DNA of 64,000 nucleotides, taken from positions 1-64,000 of the forward strand of contig NZ_JASHJX010000010.1 in assembly GCF_030732985.1 (NCBI RefSeq), read 5' to 3'. The stretch is from Nioella sp. MMSF_3534 (GTDB lineage Bacteria; Pseudomonadota; Alphaproteobacteria; Rhodobacterales; Rhodobacteraceae). The stretch's first letter is position 1. The number at the start of each line of letters is the position of its first letter. The notes under the pieces are model-generated. The model did no database searches and was not told the DNA's origin. It saw only the letters and a list, made by a program, of their open reading frames with translations. The position numbers and the translations under genes were made by a program. Shown in pieces: positions 43,138 to 53,417 of this stretch.

Positions 43138-44538
43138 TCAGACGTTCGGATAGCAGAAGCTGTCGGTCGAGCAATCGCCGCCTTCCAGACGGATCTGATG
43201 CGCGCGTAACCCTTCGGGGAAATTGATGTAGAAATTCGGGTCAAGCTCCAGCCCGCCATTCTCGCCCACATTCGCCATGACCATCTGGCCGCCTTCCGCA
43301 CCGGGATAGAACTGCTCATCCCAGGTGGAATAGAGCGAGTTGGTCCAATAGACCCGCTTGCCGTCGCGGCTGACCTCGACCATCTGCGGGCCGAAGGCGA
43401 ACTCGCCGCCGCCCGGATGTTTGGCGTTGCGCGCGATGCCGCCCAGTTCCACCTTGCCGGCGAGCTTGGGGTTCATCGGGTCGCTGACGTCGTACTGGTG
43501 CATCTCGCCCAGTCCCCAGCAGGCGACGTAGAGATACTTGTCGTCGAGGCTGAGGTCGATATCCGTCACCAGCGGTGGCACGGCGGCAAAGCCTTGCAGA
43601 AGCGGCGGCAGGTTCTCCGGGTCTTCCGGGCGTGGGTCGATGGTGATGGTCTTCTTGGCCTGCCAGGTGCCGTCCTCGCCCCGCCACCAGGTAAAGATCG
43701 CGCCTTGCAGGTTGGTGGTGTCGACCACCACGCCACAGAACCCGTAGGATTTCTTCGGGTCATGGGCAGGTCGGATTTCCAGCGCCATCTGGTGGTTTTC
43801 GCCCAAGTCGATGGTCTGGATGTTCTTGCGCTTGCGCAGGTCCCAGAAATGGATCGAATGGCCGTATTTGTTGGACAGCAGATCCTCCGCCACGATCCCG
43901 TTCTCGAACTGCGGCGGCAGGCCCCATTCGGAACTGACCATGTAATCCTGCGGCAGGTTCCACCAGAAATCGTAATGCTTGTCCTGCTTGCCCCGGTCCA
44001 TTTCATACTGGCCGATGATCTCGAAGGTCTCGCAATCCATGATGAAGATGCCCGGAGGTCCGTCAGTGCCATCCTCGCCGCCGCCGCCAAGCGTCGAGAC
44101 ATAGATGCCTTCAGGCCCGCAATGGATGGTGTGGGGGCGCGAATAGCCGGTCTTGGCGAAGACCTCCTCGGGTTCGATGATCTTGTGAATGCTGGCCTTA
44201 AGCGGGTCCTTCACATCGATGACATAGATCCGGGAGGACCGGATGCCCGGCACGATCAGGTAGCGCCGCTCAAGGAAGGCGTGGCCGGTCAGGGGCGACA
44301 GAGAAGACGAACAGGCGTTCCAGCCGAAATGGTGAAACTCGTCGCCCTTGTAGGGCATCATCACTGTGTGGACGATGGTGCCGTAGCTCTCGGATTTCGG
44401 GTCGAGATCGACCACGGCGATGCCGTCGGGCTGAGAGCCGTCGGGGCTCAGCATCACGGTAAAGCCGTAGGTTTCCACCGGGGCCTGCATGGCAAGCTGC
44501 GCGGTGGCGTGGAATGTCGGATCAGGTCTGAGTGTCAT
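43138..44538 (-). CDS. mtoX: SBP56-family methanethiol oxidase-like protein (paralog 1)
   Basis: The 466-residue protein is a seven-bladed propeller-type SBP56 family member. Conserved stretches include DEFHHFGWNACSSS, RPHTIHCGPEGIY, HYDFWWNLPQDYMVSSEWG, LDDKYLYVACWGLGEMHQYDV and the C-terminal EGGDCSTD. The family oxidises methanethiol to formaldehyde, hydrogen sulfide and hydrogen peroxide in a copper-dependent way. This paralog lacks the N-terminal CCGPGY of paralog 2 and has CSSS where paralog 2 has CSSC, so it may act on a different thiol. GGGAGG precedes the start. No signal peptide is visible. Confidence 0.82.
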   Translation of the reverse strand: MTLRPDPTFHATAQLAMQAPVETYGFTVMLSPDGSQPDGIAVVDLDPKSESYGTIVHTVMMPYKGDEFHHFGWNACSSSLSPLTGHAFLERRYLIVPGIRSSRIYVIDVKDPLKASIHKIIEPEEVFAKTGYSRPHTIHCGPEGIYVSTLGGGGEDGTDGPPGIFIMDCETFEIIGQYEMDRGKQDKHYDFWWNLPQDYMVSSEWGLPPQFENGIVAEDLLSNKYGHSIHFWDLRKRKNIQTIDLGENHQMALEIRPAHDPKKSYGFCGVVVDTTNLQGAIFTWWRGEDGTWQAKKTITIDPRPEDPENLPPLLQGFAAVPPLVTDIDLSLDDKYLYVACWGLGEMHQYDVSDPMNPKLAGKVELGGIARNAKHPGGGEFAFGPQMVEVSRDGKRVYWTNSLYSTWDEQFYPGAEGGQMVMANVGENGGLELDPNFYINFPEGLRAHQIRLEGGDCSTDSFCYPNV

Positions 44539-44621
44539 TATTTCCTCCCTTGAATGAACAATGCCCTTTGGGCGCGACGTGAATTTCCTTCCCTTGTTGT
44601 CGCGGTGCGGCGCGGGTCTCC

Positions 44622-45380
44622 TCAAACCTCGGCCACATTGCACAGTTGGATGGCACCGCTGACGCGGTTTGCCAGATCGATGAGTTTCAGGCCGATCTCG
44701 GCCCGGTAGTCCGTTCCGAACCGCCGGATCGGCCCGACAGCGCCCACGCTGAAGGTCGCCCCGATATTGCCAACGGAAACCGGTGCGGCGACGCTGGCGA
44801 TGCCAAGGTCGATTTCCTGGTCGCAATCGGCAAAACCGCGCTGCACGATACGGGCGAAATCGGCACGCAGGTCAGCTTCGGTGGTCTTGGTGTGTTCGGT
44901 ATAGGCCTTGAGCGTGCCGTTGATGATGCATGCCTGAAATTCCGGCTCGGTGAAGGCGGCGATGGCCTTGGAACAGGAACAGGCATGCATGGGCCGCACG
45001 CCCAGCCCGGGATGGATGAAGGCGCGGCCCGGGTCATCGGGCGTTTCCACGTGGATGATTTCCACCTGGCTGTTGCGGAACCGGGCCAGAAACACCGTTT
45101 CGTTGAAGTTCACCGCGGCGGCCTTCAGCAAAGGCGCAGCGGCCTTGCGCACGTCGATATCGGACTTTCCAAGCAGGGCGATGCGAATGAGCCGCTCACC
45201 GATCACCACGCGCCCGTCATCGGCAGGGGAGTCCACCAGCCCCTGATCCTGCAGGGTCTGCATCAGCCGGTAACAGGTGGGCTTCGGCAGGCCCGTCGCC
45301 TTCTGAATCTCGCTCGCCGTCACCGGCCGCCCGGCAACGGCGACAAGCTCCAGAATGGCGATCAGGCGGTCCAGATGCAT
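44622..45380 (-). CDS. IclR family transcriptional regulator 1 (mtoX1 operon)
   Basis: The 252-residue protein has the IclR winged helix (TASEIQKATGLPKPTCYRLMQTL) and a ligand-binding GAF-like C-terminal domain (GRAFIHPGLGVRPMHACSCSKAIAAF). It is 83 bases upstream of mtoX1 on the same strand and divergent from adhC. The ATG at 45380 (MHLDRL) is chosen because the sister regulator starts in the same way; an ATG at 45440 would add 20 residues. It shares many residues with IclR 2, indicating duplication. Confidence 0.85.
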   Translation of the reverse strand: MHLDRLIAILELVAVAGRPVTASEIQKATGLPKPTCYRLMQTLQDQGLVDSPADDGRVVIGERLIRIALLGKSDIDVRKAAAPLLKAAAVNFNETVFLARFRNSQVEIIHVETPDDPGRAFIHPGLGVRPMHACSCSKAIAAFTEPEFQACIINGTLKAYTEHTKTTEADLRADFARIVQRGFADCDQEIDLGIASVAAPVSVGNIGATFSVGAVGPIRRFGTDYRAEIGLKLIDLANRVSGAIQLCNVAEV

Positions 45381-45404
45381 GTTGACGGAATCATTCCATG
45401 TTGC

Positions 45405-45417
45405 GAGACTTGGTCTC
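45405..45417. promoter_or_regulatory. Inverted repeat GAGAC-TTG-GTCTC, IclR operator candidate
   Basis: A perfect 5-bp inverted repeat with 3-base spacer between iclR1 and adhC. It resembles the palindrome near the second IclR gene (GAGA...TCTC core at 47524-47538), so both may be sites for the two paralogous regulators. Confidence 0.5.
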
Positions 45418-45470
45418 AAATCATGATAACTCGTATTCAAAAATCAAGATAAATCTGGGAGGGATCGAAA

Positions 45471-46583
<1,113 letters not shown>

Positions 46584-46620
46584 TCCGGGACCACCGGACC
46601 CCTGCGTCACTCGAAACAGG

Positions 46621-46648
46621 CGCCCGCCGGATCATCCGGCGGGCGTTT
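46621..46648 (+). terminator. Terminator after adhC/frmA
   Basis: Stem of 12 bp (CGCCCGCCGGAT / ATCCGGCGGGCG) with a single-base loop region, followed by TTT. It lies 37 bases after the stop. Confidence 0.85.
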
Positions 46649-46741
46649 CCATTGCATCCCCGACCGGGCGCGCTGCACGCCAACGAGTACACAGCGTCGG
46701 AATTCCCGCTTGGGCGCGGGACAGGGGCCGAAACGCACGCG

Positions 46742-47509
46742 TCAGGAGGCGGTCGGCGTCCTGCTGTCCTGCACCGCATCCCAACCAAGGTCAGCCGACA
46801 GCCCTTGCGCGATCCGGGCGATCCGGGGGCCGAGCGCTTCGCGGAACGTCGAGGTGAACACGCGTGTCGATCCCGTCGCACCGATGGACAGCGTGGCCCC
46901 CGGACCGCGCGGCGCAAGCGGGGCCGCGACCGAACACATGCCGCGCTCGATCTCTTCCACGCATTCGGCAAAGCCGCGCTTGCGGATGATGTCGAATTCG
47001 GCTTCCAGATCCTGAACGCTTGTCAGGGTGAACTCGGTATAGGCGCGCAACCGGCCCTCCATCTCGCCGGTCGGAAAGACGTCCGGCGAAAAGGCGGCGA
47101 CGGCCTTGGAACAGGAACAGGCGTGTAACGGACGCTTGCCGAGGCCGGGATGCAGATAGGACACGCCCGTGTCCGGGGTTTCCACATGGATGATCTCTAC
47201 CGACCTGCCGCGAAGACGTGACAGGAAGAACGCGACGCCGATCTCGGTGGCGGCCTGCTTCAGGACCGGGGCGATCAGATCCAGCAGCGCGCGGTCGGAC
47301 TGGTCGCTATGCGCTATCCGCTTCAGCCGGGTGCCGAGCGTGAAACGCCCCCCACCGACCGGTTCCAGCAGCCCAACCCCGACAAGATCCTGCACCAGCC
47401 GGTAGGCGGTCGGTTTGGGCAGGTCCGAATGGGCGCAGATCTCGGCCACCGTGACCGTGCCCTTCTGGCCGACGATTTCAAGAATGAGGGTGAGGCGTTC
47501 GAGATGCAT
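46742..47509 (-). CDS. IclR family transcriptional regulator 2 (mtoX2 operon)
   Basis: The 255-residue protein is a paralog of IclR 1: winged helix TVAEICAHSDLPKPTAYRLVQDL and effector domain motif GVSYLHPGLGKRPLHACSCSKAVAAF. It starts at MHLERLTLILE like its sister, and is divergent from mtoX2 with a 70-base shared promoter region. It is expected to regulate mtoX2, the ferredoxin and CoA-binding genes. An upstream ATG at 47593 would lie in the mtoX2 coding region and is rejected. Confidence 0.86.
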   Translation of the reverse strand: MHLERLTLILEIVGQKGTVTVAEICAHSDLPKPTAYRLVQDLVGVGLLEPVGGGRFTLGTRLKRIAHSDQSDRALLDLIAPVLKQAATEIGVAFFLSRLRGRSVEIIHVETPDTGVSYLHPGLGKRPLHACSCSKAVAAFSPDVFPTGEMEGRLRAYTEFTLTSVQDLEAEFDIIRKRGFAECVEEIERGMCSVAAPLAPRGPGATLSIGATGSTRVFTSTFREALGPRIARIAQGLSADLGWDAVQDSRTPTAS

Positions 47510-47523
47510 ATTTTTTACTTTGT

Positions 47524-47538
47524 GAGAATCTGATTCTC
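47524..47538. promoter_or_regulatory. Perfect palindrome GAGAATC-T-GATTCTC, IclR operator candidate
   Basis: A 15-bp palindrome (7-bp arms, one central base) in the 70-base gap between iclR2 and mtoX2. Its position overlaps the expected promoters of both divergent genes. The flanking core GAGA...TCTC also occurs near iclR1 (45405-45417). Confidence 0.65.
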
Positions 47539-47579
47539 GATGTACGAGAAGTATGTCTTGGTCGCAAGGGAGGAATGTG

Positions 47580-48938
47580 ATGATGGACGGCACATGTTGC
47601 GGACCGGGCTACGCAAGCCCGGCCGAGGCCATCAAGGCCCCCCGCGAAAAACTGCTCTACACGATTGCCATCTACACCGGCACCGGCATTCAGAAACCGG
47701 ATTACCTTGCGACGGTGGATGCGGACCCAGACAGCCCGACCTATAGCCAGGTCATCCACCGGCTGGAAATGCCCGGCATCGGGGACGAGTTGCATCACAT
47801 GGGCTGGAACGCCTGTTCCTCCTGCCACGATGACAGCTCCATGGCGCGCAAATACCTGCTGGTTCCGGGCGTGCGGTCGAACAATATCCACGTCATCGAC
47901 ACGGCCACCGATCCCTATGCGCCGCGCCTGCACAAGGTGATCGACGGGGCCGAGATCAAGGCCAAGGCCAATCTCAGCGGGCCTCACACCGTGCATTGCC
48001 TCGGGTCCGAGATCATCATTTCGTTCCTTGGCGACGCGAAGGGTGAGGCGCCGGGTGGCTATCTGCACCTGAACAAGGATTTCGAGATCGTCGGCCGGTG
48101 GGAAGAGACCATGGGCGACATCAAGTTCGGCTATGATTTCTGGTACCAGCCCCGCCACAACGTGATGATCAGTTCCGAATGGGCCGCGCCGAATACCTTC
48201 ATGCCGGGCTTCGATCTGGAAGAGGTCGGCCACCTGAAATACGGGCGCGAGCTGCATATCTGGGATTTCGAGAAACGAACGCCGATCGAGAGCATGTATC
48301 TGGGCGAGGACGGGCTGATCCCGCTGGAGGTCAAGTTCCTGCACGATCCCGACAGCACCCATGGCTTCTGCGGCGCGGCGCTGTCCACCAATGTCATCCA
48401 TTTCTGGAAGTCCGAGGCAGGCAAATGGGAATGGGAAAAGATCATCGACGTGGACAACGAACCTCATCCCGAATGGCCCATCCCGGTGCCGGGCGTGATG
48501 AGCGCGATCCTCGTGTCGATGGATGACAAGTACCTCTATCTCAACAACTGGTTGCATGGCGACATGCGCCAGTATGACATCACCGATCCGCATAACCCGA
48601 AACTGACCGGCCAGGTCTGGATGGGCGGGCTTCTGGGCAAGGCGCCTCAGGTCAATGGCGTCGACGTCGCGGGCGGGCCGCAGATGTTCCAGCTCTCGCT
48701 GGACGGCAGGCGTCTGTATGTGACCACCTCGCTGTTCTCCACATGGGACAACCAGTTCTACCCGGAGATCCGCGAAAAGGGCGGGGTCATGGTGATGATC
48801 GATTGCGACGTCGAAAACGGCGGCATGACGATCAACCCCGATTTCATCGTCGATTTCGGCAAGGAACCGAACGGGCCGAGCCGCTGCCACGAAACCCGCT
48901 ACCCCGGTGGCGACTGCACCAGCGATATCTGGCTGTGA
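47580..48938 (+). CDS. mtoX: SBP56-family methanethiol oxidase (paralog 2)
   Basis: The 452-residue protein is a clear SBP56 member and closely resembles animal selenium-binding protein 1 in layout: CCGPGYASPAEAIKAPRE at the N-terminus, DELHHMGWNACSSCHDD, GPHTVHCL, YDFWYQPRHNVMISSEWAA, NWLHGDMRQYDITDP and the ending GGDCTSDIW. These enzymes are copper-dependent methanethiol oxidases giving formaldehyde, hydrogen sulfide and hydrogen peroxide. No signal peptide is seen, so a cytoplasmic location is likely. The ATG at 47580 follows GGGAGG; an upstream in-frame ATG at 47553 is less well placed. Its stop overlaps the ferredoxin GTG start (GTGA). Confidence 0.9.
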   Translation: MMDGTCCGPGYASPAEAIKAPREKLLYTIAIYTGTGIQKPDYLATVDADPDSPTYSQVIHRLEMPGIGDELHHMGWNACSSCHDDSSMARKYLLVPGVRSNNIHVIDTATDPYAPRLHKVIDGAEIKAKANLSGPHTVHCLGSEIIISFLGDAKGEAPGGYLHLNKDFEIVGRWEETMGDIKFGYDFWYQPRHNVMISSEWAAPNTFMPGFDLEEVGHLKYGRELHIWDFEKRTPIESMYLGEDGLIPLEVKFLHDPDSTHGFCGAALSTNVIHFWKSEAGKWEWEKIIDVDNEPHPEWPIPVPGVMSAILVSMDDKYLYLNNWLHGDMRQYDITDPHNPKLTGQVWMGGLLGKAPQVNGVDVAGGPQMFQLSLDGRRLYVTTSLFSTWDNQFYPEIREKGGVMVMIDCDVENGGMTINPDFIVDFGKEPNGPSRCHETRYPGGDCTSDIWL

Positions 48939-49339
48939 CCGGAACCCGGACCATCACGCTCGCCAACAGGGGCGGTGCGACCTACCGGGTCGAGGCCCGC
49001 CGCCCGCTGCTCGATACCCTGCGCGAACAGGGGGTCGATCTGCCCTATGGCTGCAAATACGGCGGCTGCATCACCTGCGCGGCCAAACTGACCGCGGGGG
49101 AGGTGGATCAGCGCCGTCAGGTGGCCCTGAACAATCGACAGATCAACAATGGCTACGTCCTGCTATGCGTCGCCCGCGCCGTCACCGATTGCACCCTGGA
49201 GATCGGCGTCGACAGCCATGACAAGCTGTATCGAAACCCGTTCCTGGACCCGCTGGAGCCGCATGAGCTGAAGGCGGATATCGCCACGTCCCGGCCCTCG
49301 GCCAGCGAAGCCGCAGGACAAGAGAACAAGGATCAATGA
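48935..49339 (+). CDS. [2Fe-2S] ferredoxin-like protein
   Basis: The 134-residue protein begins with GTG inside the mtoX2 stop codon. It has the plant-type cluster motif PYGCKYGGCITCAAKL...LLCVA (C-x4-C-x2-C...C). The C-terminus is a longer, charged tail. It may carry electrons to or from a partner enzyme. A dedicated ferredoxin with a methanethiol oxidase is unexpected, because the known enzyme uses molecular oxygen directly. GTG as start is chosen for the tight coupling and because residues before it belong to another frame. Confidence 0.85.
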   Translation: MTGTRTITLANRGGATYRVEARRPLLDTLREQGVDLPYGCKYGGCITCAAKLTAGEVDQRRQVALNNRQINNGYVLLCVARAVTDCTLEIGVDSHDKLYRNPFLDPLEPHELKADIATSRPSASEAAGQENKDQ

Positions 49340-49340
49340 C

Positions 49341-49805
49341 ATGCCGGCAACCGCGCTTGACGAGCTTTACGACTACGACCAGACCTTCCTTGCCGATATT
49401 CTGAAATCGGTCAGGACCATCGCCATGGTGGGTGCCAGCGCCGACAAGACCAAGTTCAGCTATGGCGTGCTGCGGGTTCTGCATGAAACGGGATATGACA
49501 TGATCCCGGTCAACCCGAACCCGAACCTGACCGAGATCCGCGGCATTCCGGTGTTTCATTCGCTGGAGGAGATCGACCGCCCGGTCGACATGGTCGAGGT
49601 CTTCCGCCCCAAGGAAGAGCTCTACGCCATTACCGAACAGGCGATTGCCATCGGGGCCAAGGTGCTGTGGGGGCAGATCGGTGTCTATGACGACCGGGCG
49701 GCGGCGCTGGCCGAAGAGGCCGGTCTCAAGGTGGTGATGAACCGCTGCCCAAAGATCGAGCTGTTCCGCCCGTTCTGGAAACCCCGCCTCGATCTGGCGA
49801 TCTGA
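49341..49805 (+). CDS. CoA-binding domain protein (YccU-like)
   Basis: The 154-residue protein is a single CoA-binding Rossmann domain (CoA_binding_2): TIAMVGASADKTKFSYGVL, YDMIPVNPNPNLTEIRGIPVFHSL and VLWGQIGVYDDRAA. Such proteins bind CoA or related cofactors; no catalytic function is known. It is 1 base after the ferredoxin stop, forming a three-gene unit with mtoX2. Confidence 0.85.
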   Translation: MPATALDELYDYDQTFLADILKSVRTIAMVGASADKTKFSYGVLRVLHETGYDMIPVNPNPNLTEIRGIPVFHSLEEIDRPVDMVEVFRPKEELYAITEQAIAIGAKVLWGQIGVYDDRAAALAEEAGLKVVMNRCPKIELFRPFWKPRLDLAI

Positions 49806-49835
49806 TCCCGGACGGTGCCGGTGAGGGCGATCCGC

Positions 49836-51443
49836 TCAGCGATCCGAGCGGATCATGTCAGCGGCCTTTTCGGCGATCATGACCGTGGGCGAATTGGTGT
49901 TGCCCGAGGTGATCGTCGGCATGATCGAGGCATCGACGACGCGCAGCCCGTCCATCCCGTGGACCTTCAGCCGTGCATCCACGACCGCGCCGGGGCCGTG
50001 GCCCATGCGGGCGGTGCCGACGGGGTGAAAAATGGTCGTGCCGATCTGGCCCGCGGCCTCGATCAGTTCGGACTCTGATGCGTATTCGGAGCCGGGGCGG
50101 ATTTCATGCGGCTTGAACTGCGCCAGCGGGGCCTGAGCGACAATCCGGCGGGTCAGCTCGATGGAGCGGGCGGCGGTGATCCGGTCGGCCTCGGTCGACA
50201 GATAATTGGGCCGGATCGCGGGGGCGTCGGACGGGTCGGGGGATTTCAGGCGGACATCGCCACGCGAGCCCGGCCGCAGGTTGCAGACAGACGCGGTGAA
50301 GGCCGGGAACGGGTCCAGATCCTCGCCGAACTTGGGCAGGGAGAGCGGCTGGACGTGATATTCCAGATCGGGTGTTTCCAGCGCGGGATCCGACTTGGCA
50401 AAGGCCCCGAGTTGAGAGGGCGCCATCGACATCGGTCCCCGGCGTCTCAGCGCATAGTCCAGCCCGATCCTGGCCTTGCCGAACAGGGTGGAGGCCATCT
50501 GGTTCAGCGTCTTCACGCCTTCAACCCGGTAGGACAGGCGCAATTGCAGATGGTCCTGCAGGTTGCCGCCGACACCGTCCATGTCATGCGCCACGGCGAT
50601 CCCGTGGTCCTGCAAATGCTGCCCCGGTCCGATCCCCGACAGCATCATCAGTTGCGGCGAGCCGATCGCACCGGCTGACAGGATCACCTCTCGCCCCGCT
50701 TTCGCCATCGCGGGCTGGCCGTCCTTGAGAAAACGGATGCCAGTGGTCCTGCGCCCCTCCAGCATCAGCCCCTGCGCCTGCGCGCCGGTCAGCACGGTCA
50801 GGTTCTGCCGGTCGCTGGCGGGCCGAAGAAATCCGCGCGCCGTGGACCAGCGCCAGCCGCGCCGTTGGTTGACCTGGAAATAGCCCACGCCCTCGTTATT
50901 GCCCCGGTTGAAATCGTCGGTGCGCGGGATGCCCGCGGCCTCGGCGGCGTCTGCGAACCGGTCGAGGATTTCCCAGCTCAGGCGGGGCTGTTCCACCCGC
51001 CATTCGCCGCCCGCACCGTGGTGCTCGCTTGCCCCTGCGAAGTGATCCTCGGATTTCAGGAAATAGGGCAGCACATCGTCCCAGCCCCAACCGGCATTGC
51101 CCATCTGCCGCCACTGGTCATAATCGCGCGCCTGTCCGCGCATGTAGATCATGCCGTTGATCGCCGAACAGCCGCCCAGAATGCGCCCGCGCGGATAGAG
51201 GATCGACCGCCCACCAAGTCCGGGTTCCGCCTCGGTCTGAAACATCCAGTCGGTGCGCGGATTGCCGATGCAATAGAGGTAGCCCACCGGGATCTTGACC
51301 CAGATGTAGTTGTCCCGGCCCCCGGCCTCCAGCAGCAGAACGCTGACGCGCGGGTCTTCGGACAGGCGATTGGCCAGAACGCAGCCCGCCGTGCCCGCGC
51401 CCACGATCACGTAGTCGAACTGTCCGTAGTCTTTCATCTGCAC
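49836..51443 (-). CDS. GMC-family FAD-dependent oxidoreductase (alcohol/choline dehydrogenase-like)
   Basis: The 535-residue protein carries the GMC signatures [19 protein letters not shown] (FAD binding), [17 protein letters not shown] and a C-terminal active-site His/Asn region [18 protein letters not shown]...[17 protein letters not shown]. Enzymes of this group oxidise primary alcohols (choline dehydrogenase, long-chain alcohol dehydrogenase AlkJ, PEG dehydrogenase). Being last in the P450/ferredoxin/TRAP operon, it could oxidise the alcohol that the P450 makes. An ATG at 51437 is an alternative start. Confidence 0.9.
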   Translation of the reverse strand: MQMKDYGQFDYVIVGAGTAGCVLANRLSEDPRVSVLLLEAGGRDNYIWVKIPVGYLYCIGNPRTDWMFQTEAEPGLGGRSILYPRGRILGGCSAINGMIYMRGQARDYDQWRQMGNAGWGWDDVLPYFLKSEDHFAGASEHHGAGGEWRVEQPRLSWEILDRFADAAEAAGIPRTDDFNRGNNEGVGYFQVNQRRGWRWSTARGFLRPASDRQNLTVLTGAQAQGLMLEGRRTTGIRFLKDGQPAMAKAGREVILSAGAIGSPQLMMLSGIGPGQHLQDHGIAVAHDMDGVGGNLQDHLQLRLSYRVEGVKTLNQMASTLFGKARIGLDYALRRRGPMSMAPSQLGAFAKSDPALETPDLEYHVQPLSLPKFGEDLDPFPAFTASVCNLRPGSRGDVRLKSPDPSDAPAIRPNYLSTEADRITAARSIELTRRIVAQAPLAQFKPHEIRPGSEYASESELIEAAGQIGTTIFHPVGTARMGHGPGAVVDARLKVHGMDGLRVVDASIMPTITSGNTNSPTVMIAEKAADMIRSDR

Positions 51444-51512
51444 GCCCCTCGCCGTTTCTGGCAGAGTTCCCCATTTTTCCAGCGGGGTAAACGGGGGACA
51501 TGGCCCCCGGCG

Positions 51513-52865
51513 CTACAACACCGAAGGCAGCCAGAGCACAATTGCCGGGAACATGATCAGCACCACCACGCGCACGATCTCGGCCCCGAAGAAGGGCATG
51601 ACGCCCTTGAACGTGTCGATCATCGGCGTGTCCTTGGCGAGCGCCGATATGACGAAGACGTTCATCCCCACGGGGGGCGTGATCAGCCCCAGCTCGACAA
51701 CGATCAGCGCCAGTATCCCGAACCAGATCTTCAGCTCCTCCGTGCTCATCCCGAAGCCGGTGTCGGGGCCGAAGGCATAAAGCCCGCCATTGAGCTCGAC
51801 CAGCACCGGCCAGAAGAACGGGATGACCAGCAGGATCATCGACAGCGAATCCATCAGGCAGCCCAGAAGCACGAGCGCGATCAGGAGCAGGATCAGAACC
51901 GTCATCGGTTCAAGGCCGGAACCCGAGATCCATTCCGCCGTGGCCTGCGGCATCCGGATGCGGGACATGAAGATCTTCATCAGTTCCGCCCCCAGAAGGA
52001 TCAGGTAGATCATGCCGGTGGTCTGCGCGGTTTCCTTCAGGCTGTCGATGGTGTCGGTCCAGGACAGGCTGCGCCGGGCAAGCCCGTAGACGGCCACCAG
52101 AAACACGCCCATGGCCGCGCCGGGGGTAGGGTTGTAGAACCCGCCATAGATGCCGCCCAGGACGAGGGCGAAAATACCGACCACGGGCAGCACGCCAAGC
52201 GTGGCGGCAATGAATTCGGCCCGGTCCGCGGCGCCGCCCTTGGGGCCTGCCTCTGGACGGATCAGCACGTAGAGAAGGATCGTGATCAGGAAGAAGAACA
52301 CCGCCATGATGCCGGGGATCATCGCGGCCATGAACATGGTCACGATATTGGCCTCGACGATGATCGAATAGATGATCAGCACGACAGAGGGCGGAATGAG
52401 GATGCCAAGCACGCCGCCTGCCGCGAGCGACCCGGTGGCCAGCGACCCCGAATAGTTGAAGCGCCTGAGTTCCGGCAAGGCGATGCGGCCCATGGTCGAG
52501 GCTGTGGCCAGCGACGATCCCGACACCGCGCCAAAGCCCGCGCAGCCCGCAATCGCGGCCATGGCGGTGCCGCCCGGTGCCCATCCGAGCCAGGCATTCG
52601 CGCCCCGGAACAGCGCCTTGGACAGACCGACGCGGGATGCGATGGCCCCCATCAGCACGAACATCGGCACCACCGACAGCCCGTAGTTGGAGAACTGTCC
52701 ATAGGCCAGCGTCTTGAGCTGGTTCAGAACCGTGAACGGCCCGTTCATCAGGACCGTTCCGATCCCTCCGACAAGGATCATCGCATAGGCGATCGGCATG
52801 CGCATTGCGATCAGCAGGATCAGAACGACCAGGCTGACCAGCCCGAGGGTGATGGGATCAAGCAT
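51513..52865 (-). CDS. dctM: TRAP transporter large (DctM) membrane subunit
   Basis: The 450-residue protein is almost entirely hydrophobic with about twelve membrane segments, in the TRAP DctM pattern: MPIAYAMILVGGIGTVLM, GAVSGSSLATASTMGRIALPEL, ILIPPSVVLIIYSII and the C-terminal LGLITPPVGMNVFVISALAKD. It is the ion-coupled translocation subunit of a C4-dicarboxylate/organic-acid TRAP importer. It works with the small subunit and DctP receptor encoded upstream. Confidence 0.93.
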   Translation of the reverse strand: MLDPITLGLVSLVVLILLIAMRMPIAYAMILVGGIGTVLMNGPFTVLNQLKTLAYGQFSNYGLSVVPMFVLMGAIASRVGLSKALFRGANAWLGWAPGGTAMAAIAGCAGFGAVSGSSLATASTMGRIALPELRRFNYSGSLATGSLAAGGVLGILIPPSVVLIIYSIIVEANIVTMFMAAMIPGIMAVFFFLITILLYVLIRPEAGPKGGAADRAEFIAATLGVLPVVGIFALVLGGIYGGFYNPTPGAAMGVFLVAVYGLARRSLSWTDTIDSLKETAQTTGMIYLILLGAELMKIFMSRIRMPQATAEWISGSGLEPMTVLILLLIALVLLGCLMDSLSMILLVIPFFWPVLVELNGGLYAFGPDTGFGMSTEELKIWFGILALIVVELGLITPPVGMNVFVISALAKDTPMIDTFKGVMPFFGAEIVRVVVLIMFPAIVLWLPSVL

Positions 52866-52871
52866 AGGGTG

Positions 52872-53417
52872 TCAGTTCCCGCCCCGGGTCGTCTTGCCGA
52901 GGTTTTCGATGAGCGTGATGAACGAGGCCAATGCCAGCAGAGCCAGTGACAGAAGACAGGGCAGGTAGGCCCACCAGATTGGCACCTGCAAGATGGCGGT
53001 GGTGTAGTTGTACTGGCGCTGGCTCAGCATGCCGCCATACATCGCGTAGAGCAGCAGAATGCCGAAGATCAGGGCCACGACCGACGCAACCAGCGCGAAG
53101 ATGGCGATCCAGAGGGGCGAGGCGCGCGAGGTGAAGATATCGGCGCTGACATTGGCGCCCGAGATCTGGCAATAGGGCAGAAAGGCGAAGGCCGCGATGG
53201 CGATGCCCATCTGGGTCAGTTCGAAGTCGCCCTGAAAGGTGATGGCCGCCTCGGGAAACAGGATTTCCCAGAAGGCCAGCGCGCTGACCACGGACCAGAC
53301 ATTCATCAGGACAACGGCCAGCACCATCACGCCGCCCAGGATGGCCCAGGTGGTGATCACGGTTTCCGCCGCACCGGTCCAGCCGGTGCGACGGGTATCC
53401 TGGGCGACCGCCTCCAT
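52872..53417 (-). CDS. dctQ: TRAP transporter small (DctQ) membrane subunit
   Basis: The 181-residue protein has four hydrophobic segments (AVVLMNVWSVVSALAFWEIL, IAIAAFAFLPYCQISG, LWIAIFALVASVVALIFGILL and LLSLALLALASFITLI) typical of DctQ. The GTG at 53420 or the ATG at 53417 are both possible starts; the latter overlaps the dctP stop. It forms the membrane complex with DctM. Confidence 0.9.
   Translation of the reverse strand: MEAVAQDTRRTGWTGAAETVITTWAILGGVMVLAVVLMNVWSVVSALAFWEILFPEAAITFQGDFELTQMGIAIAAFAFLPYCQISGANVSADIFTSRASPLWIAIFALVASVVALIFGILLLYAMYGGMLSQRQYNYTTAILQVPIWWAYLPCLLSLALLALASFITLIENLGKTTRGGN

Noticed and set aside
49829-49854. Inverted repeat GATCCGCTC / GAGCGGATC at the end of the GMC gene
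   Set aside because: Part lies within the last codons of the GMC gene and no T-run follows; may be coincidence, so not listed as a terminator.
50865-52949. 694-codon open frame opposite the TRAP DctM gene
   Set aside because: The translated product is an unstructured, highly charged His/Gln/Asp/Arg-rich sequence typical of the antisense of hydrophobic membrane-protein codons.
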